Origin: Alphaproteobacteria bacterium
Lineage (GTDB): Bacteria; Pseudomonadota; Alphaproteobacteria; Micropepsales; Micropepsaceae
NCBI GenBank assembly: GCA_028869725.1
Contig: JAGWRJ010000741.1
Coordinates: 1-8,795, forward strand
Reading direction: 5' to 3'
DNA: 8,795 nt
Part shown: positions 6,458-8,795 of the stretch, in pieces
How positions within the stretch are numbered: position 1 is the stretch's first letter
Layout of the letters: every line of letters starts with the position of its first letter
Translations under genes and position numbers: made by a program
Notes under the pieces: generated by a model
Told to the model about the DNA's origin: nothing
Seen by the model: the letters and a program-made list of their open reading frames with translations, nothing else
Databases searched by the model: none

Positions 6458-7600
6458 CTACTCCCTATCCCGCGCTCGATACGGCTTGAAGTGTTTCCGG
6501 AGTCTCCGGCGCGGCGTCGCCCGCTCAAGACGCATCGACCGGATCGGCGGCTTCGGCGATGGTGCCGGCGGCTTCGTCAGAGCGCGCTTGAGCGCCGCGA
6601 TCAACACGGCAATCCTTTTCTGCGCCCGTTCAAGTGCATGACGCAACATGCCGGTCAGGAACCGGGACGCCGGAGCAAAAGGCTTGGCAATCTTTCCGGT
6701 GACGAAACGGCTCGGCTTTGATTGCAGGAAGCGCGAGCCGCTCAGCGTGCGCGTCCGGGTGGACCGTCCCTGTTGCTCACGCGCTCGATGCACTGTTCTT
6801 CTTCCTGTCGGCGGCGCTCCTCGATCTCGGCGAGGAGTTTTGCGGCGGCCTCGTGCTCGCGCAGATAACTATCACGCTCCGCTTCGTAACAGGCGTCATG
6901 CTCTCGCTGCTGCGGTTGATGATGTTCGGTCAGTTCGGCAAGATCTGCTGCCTGCACTGCATCGAGCTCCGCGACGGAGTCGGCGCGGGTGCGCGCTTTC
7001 TCAGCTGACATTTGCGGCTTAAGTGTTTCTCTGATTGCTTTGATAAAGACTTTGAAGCCGATGTTCGTCCGATAGGTTTCGCGGCCAAAGTGCTCCCGCG
7101 CTTCGTCCGCGAGGATACTGGCGGTCTGCTGATATTCGGCGTTCTGACGCTGGCGTAGCTGGCGGCCTTCCTCGGCATGGCGTTCCTGCAAAGCCTGTTC
7201 GAGTGCGGCGGTTTCATCGTCTTTGGAGGGTGCAGGCGGCCGTGCGGCTTCACGATTCTCGGTGGGCGCTATGTCGGGTGCGCGTTCGCGCTGCTCCTGC
7301 ATGGCCTTGTCCTGTTCGGCGGTCGGAATTGTGTTTCGGTCGATGTCGGCCATGAAGGCGCACAGATCCTTGGCGGAACGCCCTTGATCTGCCGTGACAG
7401 GCTGTAGAATTGGCTGTCGATGTTTACGAGGACGTAATCGCGCCGGTCGCCTTTGGCGAGCATGAGGCCGTGCACTGCCAGCGCGGCCTGAAACGCCGGC
7501 GCGTTATCGCATGACTTATATATGGCGCTGATGGCGTCGTTGAACGCGTGCCCCGCAACGCCGCTTTGAAGTGAGCTTCGCGCTGTTGTGGAAGAGCTAA
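6458..7600 (-). pseudogene. Decayed relaxase/mobilisation protein, C-terminal part with frameshifts
   Basis: Successive minus-strand frames together spell the late part of a MobA/TraI-type relaxase. REAHFKAALR near 7580-7551 is followed in the next frame by GHAFNDAISAIYKS and AAL..HGLMLAKGDRRDYVLV. After a second shift near 7375 come KDLCAFMADIDRN and a long charged coiled-coil region (to 6742). A third, less certain shift near 6750-6790 leads into a basic tail ending at 6458. Each shift is explained by loss of one base in a GC-rich run. The catalytic N-terminal domain (tyrosine and histidine triad) is missing: similarity ends near 7600, where the terminator of the neighbouring gene begins. 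The GDRRDYVLV block is what I recall from relaxase C-termini. Internal in-frame starts (e.g. ATG 7353, 203 codons) could give fragments but lack ribosome sites I trust. It converges on the AbiE operon with a 22-base gap. Confidence 0.65.
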
Positions 7601-7613
7601 CGCACCTACATGC

Positions 7614-7642
7614 AAAAAGGCTCCCGCTGGTTGGCGGGAGCC
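7614..7642 (-). terminator. Intrinsic terminator of the small exported-protein gene
   Basis: On the minus strand GGCTCCCGC and GCGGGAGCC (7642-7634 and 7627-7619) form a perfect 9-bp stem with a 6-base loop, followed at once by TTTTT (7618-7614). It lies 67 bases downstream of the stop codon of the 70-residue gene and marks the apparent edge between host DNA and the relaxase remnant. Confidence 0.9.
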
Positions 7643-7709
7643 AATTCGTTCAGCACATCCGAATAGAGGATATGCTTACAGGTTCTTTTCCAAATTTGAT
7701 CTGGAGAAG

Positions 7710-7922
7710 CTATTTTTTCTTTGCGGCAGTCTTCTTGGCCATCGGATGCATGGCCTTCATGCTCGCCATCTTCTTGGCCGGCTTGACTGCCTTATGCATG
7801 GTCGTGGTGGCGGCCGTCTTCGGCGCGGCAGCCTTGCCTTTGGCAAGAGCCGGAGCCGCAACAAAGCCAACCGTACCAGCCACCGCGAGCGCAACAGCAG
7901 TGGCCTTCAGAGCCTTCAACAT
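7710..7922 (-). CDS. Small exported Ala/Lys/Met-rich protein of unknown function
   Basis: A 70-residue protein beginning MLKALKATAVALAVAGTVGFVAAPALA, a textbook Sec signal peptide with an AxA-type cleavage site near 27. The mature part of about 43 residues is almost only Lys, Ala, Met, Pro, Thr and His, with three His and several Met (MHKAVKPAKKM, MKAMHPMAKK) and a KKK end. It should be a strongly basic, unstructured periplasmic or secreted peptide. The ATG at 7922 is preferred over ATG 7928 because AGGGG ends directly at the upstream ATG, too close to use, and six bases before the downstream one. A hairpin lies in the 5' leader and an intrinsic terminator follows, so it is a single-gene unit. 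Metal binding through His/Met or polyanion binding are only guesses. I do not recognise a named family. Confidence 0.75.
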   Translation of the reverse strand: MLKALKATAVALAVAGTVGFVAAPALAKGKAAAPKTAATTTMHKAVKPAKKMASMKAMHPMAKKTAAKKK

Positions 7923-7951
7923 GGACATCCCCTACATCTGGTTCAGATTAA

Positions 7952-7969
7952 GTTCTGCGAGAGCAGAAC
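7952..7969 (-). promoter_or_regulatory. 7-bp hairpin in the leader of the small exported-protein gene
   Basis: GTTCTGC (7952-7958) and GCAGAAC (7963-7969) form a perfect stem with a 4-base loop, 29 bases upstream of the preferred ATG. It may be an operator dyad or an mRNA leader structure. No clear -10/-35 pair is seen around it. Confidence 0.35.
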
Positions 7970-8260
7970 GGCGCGAACCCCACCAGCCAATCGCGGCCGG
8001 ATTGTGGCAGATGTAGCGCGTGCAAGATTAAATGGAATTCAAGATTTGCGCTGCAGCATGACGCCGCCGGTAATGATCCCGCTCCGCAATATCTGCAGGA
8101 CGCGCGACGCGTCGAAACGGGCCGCGGAATTCTCCTTATACCCTATGCCGTTGGCGGCCCGTGCAGGGTGTGGCGGACACAAACAGCGTTTCGAGATATT
8201 GCACCTGCGCAGGCGGGCGACGCTTTGGCCCCTGCCCACAAACGTGACTCGGTTCTGTAA

Positions 8261-8272
8261 AGTTCATGAACT
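8261..8272. promoter_or_regulatory. 12-base perfect palindrome AGTTCATGAACT
   Basis: A fully symmetric site in an otherwise unexplained intergenic stretch. A dimeric regulator could bind here, but no adjacent promoter is evident, and a palindrome of this size can occur by chance. Confidence 0.25.
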
Positions 8273-8477
8273 GTCTGCAAAGAAGGCGCCGCCTGCCTGC
8301 CACCGAGGTCATGGCGGAAGGTGTTCGAATCCGTACGCATAGCCTTCATCGCCATGAGGCGGACAGGCCAACTGGTCCTGCCTGGCATTGGTGTTTCGGA
8401 TTACGCACTGAGGCATGGCTTGCGCCAACCTGGCGCCGGCCATTTTCCACGTACCGCGTTCACGGCACGCACAGCGC

Positions 8478-8795
8478 CTACCGGCGTTTCAGCCACTGGT
8501 GTAAGCGCCCAATCGCCGCTTCGGTCTGTGCCTCAGAAACCGCAAAGCTGATGCGGACGAAGCGATAACCTTCCACCGGGTCAAAATCCACGCCGGGCGC
8601 GAGGGCAATACCTGTGTCCTCGAGTACCTCCTTGCACAACGAGAAGCTGTCGTTCGTCAGGTGGCTCATGTCTGCATAGATGTAGAATGCGCCCTCGGGC
8701 GGTGCGATCTTGGAGATCCCCATATGCGGAAGGGCGTTGACAAGACGCTCCCGGTTACGCCGATAGACCTGCACATGGCTATTGAGCACATCGCG
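8478..8795 (-). CDS. PLP-dependent class I/II aminotransferase, C-terminal part (N-terminus outside window)
   Basis: The last 105 residues of a fold-type I aminotransferase of the aspartate/AlaT-like group, a cytoplasmic enzyme that moves an amino group between an amino acid and a 2-oxo acid using pyridoxal phosphate. The visible part is the small C-terminal domain: an arginine-rich helix (YRRNRERLVNAL), then PPEGAFYIYADMS, ALAPGVDFDP, and RFVRISFAVSE. The Arg in FVRISFA is the conserved residue that holds the substrate alpha-carboxylate. The PLP-binding lysine and the rest lie beyond the right edge. It ends in LKRR followed by TAG at 8480-8478. The frame is open to the edge with no sign of damage, so the gene is probably a normal host gene. 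The amino acid used cannot be told from this part. Confidence 0.9.
   Translation of the reverse strand, partial: RDVLNSHVQVYRRNRERLVNALPHMGISKIAPPEGAFYIYADMSHLTNDSFSLCKEVLEDTGIALAPGVDFDPVEGYRFVRISFAVSEAQTEAAIGRLHQWLKRR

Larger units (their letters stand above)
7923..8477. other. Long stretch without a supported gene
   Basis: No frame on either strand has both a plausible start and a recognisable or normal-looking protein. The stretch must contain the promoter of the 70-residue gene and the end of the aminotransferase message. Visible structure is limited to the leader hairpin at 7952-7969, a 10-base palindrome CGACGCGTCG (8105-8114), a 12-base palindrome AGTTCATGAACT (8261-8272) and a short hairpin GCGCCA-ACC-TGGCGC (8422-8436). 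The last could be a weak terminator for the aminotransferase but has no T-run. A decayed gene or a small RNA cannot be excluded. Confidence 0.5.

Noticed and set aside
7588..8016. 142-residue plus-strand frame that looks like a membrane protein
   Set aside because: The hydrophobic runs are the complement of the Lys/Ala-rich small exported protein (AAG/GCC read as CTT/GGC), and it begins before the minus-strand terminator; the minus-strand gene with signal peptide, ribosome site and terminator is far better supported.
8323..8332. GTTCGAATCC, like the T-loop of a tRNA
   Set aside because: The flanking bases do not pair as a T-stem and no acceptor stem, anticodon arm or CCA is found at the right distances.
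8039..8388. Minus-strand frames of 66 and 81 residues and a plus-strand frame of 76 residues at 8321-8551
   Set aside because: No recognisable protein and no convincing ribosome site; the plus-strand one runs into the aminotransferase 3' end on the opposite strand.
1..8795. CRISPR array, rRNA, complete tRNA or insertion-sequence ends
   Set aside because: No regularly spaced repeats, rRNA-like sequence, full tRNA cloverleaf, or transposase with terminal inverted repeats could be found by eye.

Overview
The window looks like high-GC alphaproteobacterial DNA. A member of the Sphingomonadales is my best guess, from the style of the TonB-dependent receptor (EEVVITAER box after a short signal peptide) and from the company of an AlkK-like acyl-CoA ligase. 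No marker gene fixes the taxon.

Layout. (1) Bases 1-869, minus strand: N-terminal 289 residues of an acyl-CoA ligase that runs off the left edge. (2) 946-3324, minus: a complete TonB-dependent outer-membrane receptor. A perfect 11-bp hairpin lies between the two genes, and a 26-bp near-palindrome with an adjoining TTGACA box lies upstream of the receptor. Together these look like an uptake and activation unit for a carboxylic or hydrophobic substrate. (3) About 3438-7600: an island of accessory DNA. Its left part is a broken chimeric reading frame, with a DUF2958-like start joined to the end of a repeat protein. Next comes a gene-free stretch with nested palindromes, then an intact, tightly coupled three-gene plus-strand operon, then a frameshifted and 5'-truncated relaxase remnant. 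(4) 7614-8795, minus: host-like DNA with a small exported Ala/Lys/Met-rich protein and its intrinsic terminator, about 550 bases without a convincing gene, and the C-terminal part of a PLP-dependent aminotransferase cut by the right edge.

The centre of interest is the operon at 4176-6435: an AbiEi-type antitoxin/repressor, an AbiEii-type nucleotidyltransferase toxin, and a third protein of 191 residues with a readable PD-(D/E)XK nuclease signature (D63 ... E76-L-K78). Each junction is an ATGA stop/start overlap, so the third gene is translationally tied to the toxin-antitoxin pair. The promoter is near consensus (TTGACA-N17-GATAAT), sits directly on the AbiEi start codon, and appears to give a leaderless transcript. 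An inverted repeat lies in the -35/-10 spacer, and the surrounding 32 bases are repeated 56 bp upstream, as expected for AbiEi autorepression.

The genes around the operon are decayed while its three frames are open. This suggests a defence or stability cassette retained after its carrier element lost the ability to move. All function calls are by eye from motifs and family memory; no database search was possible.
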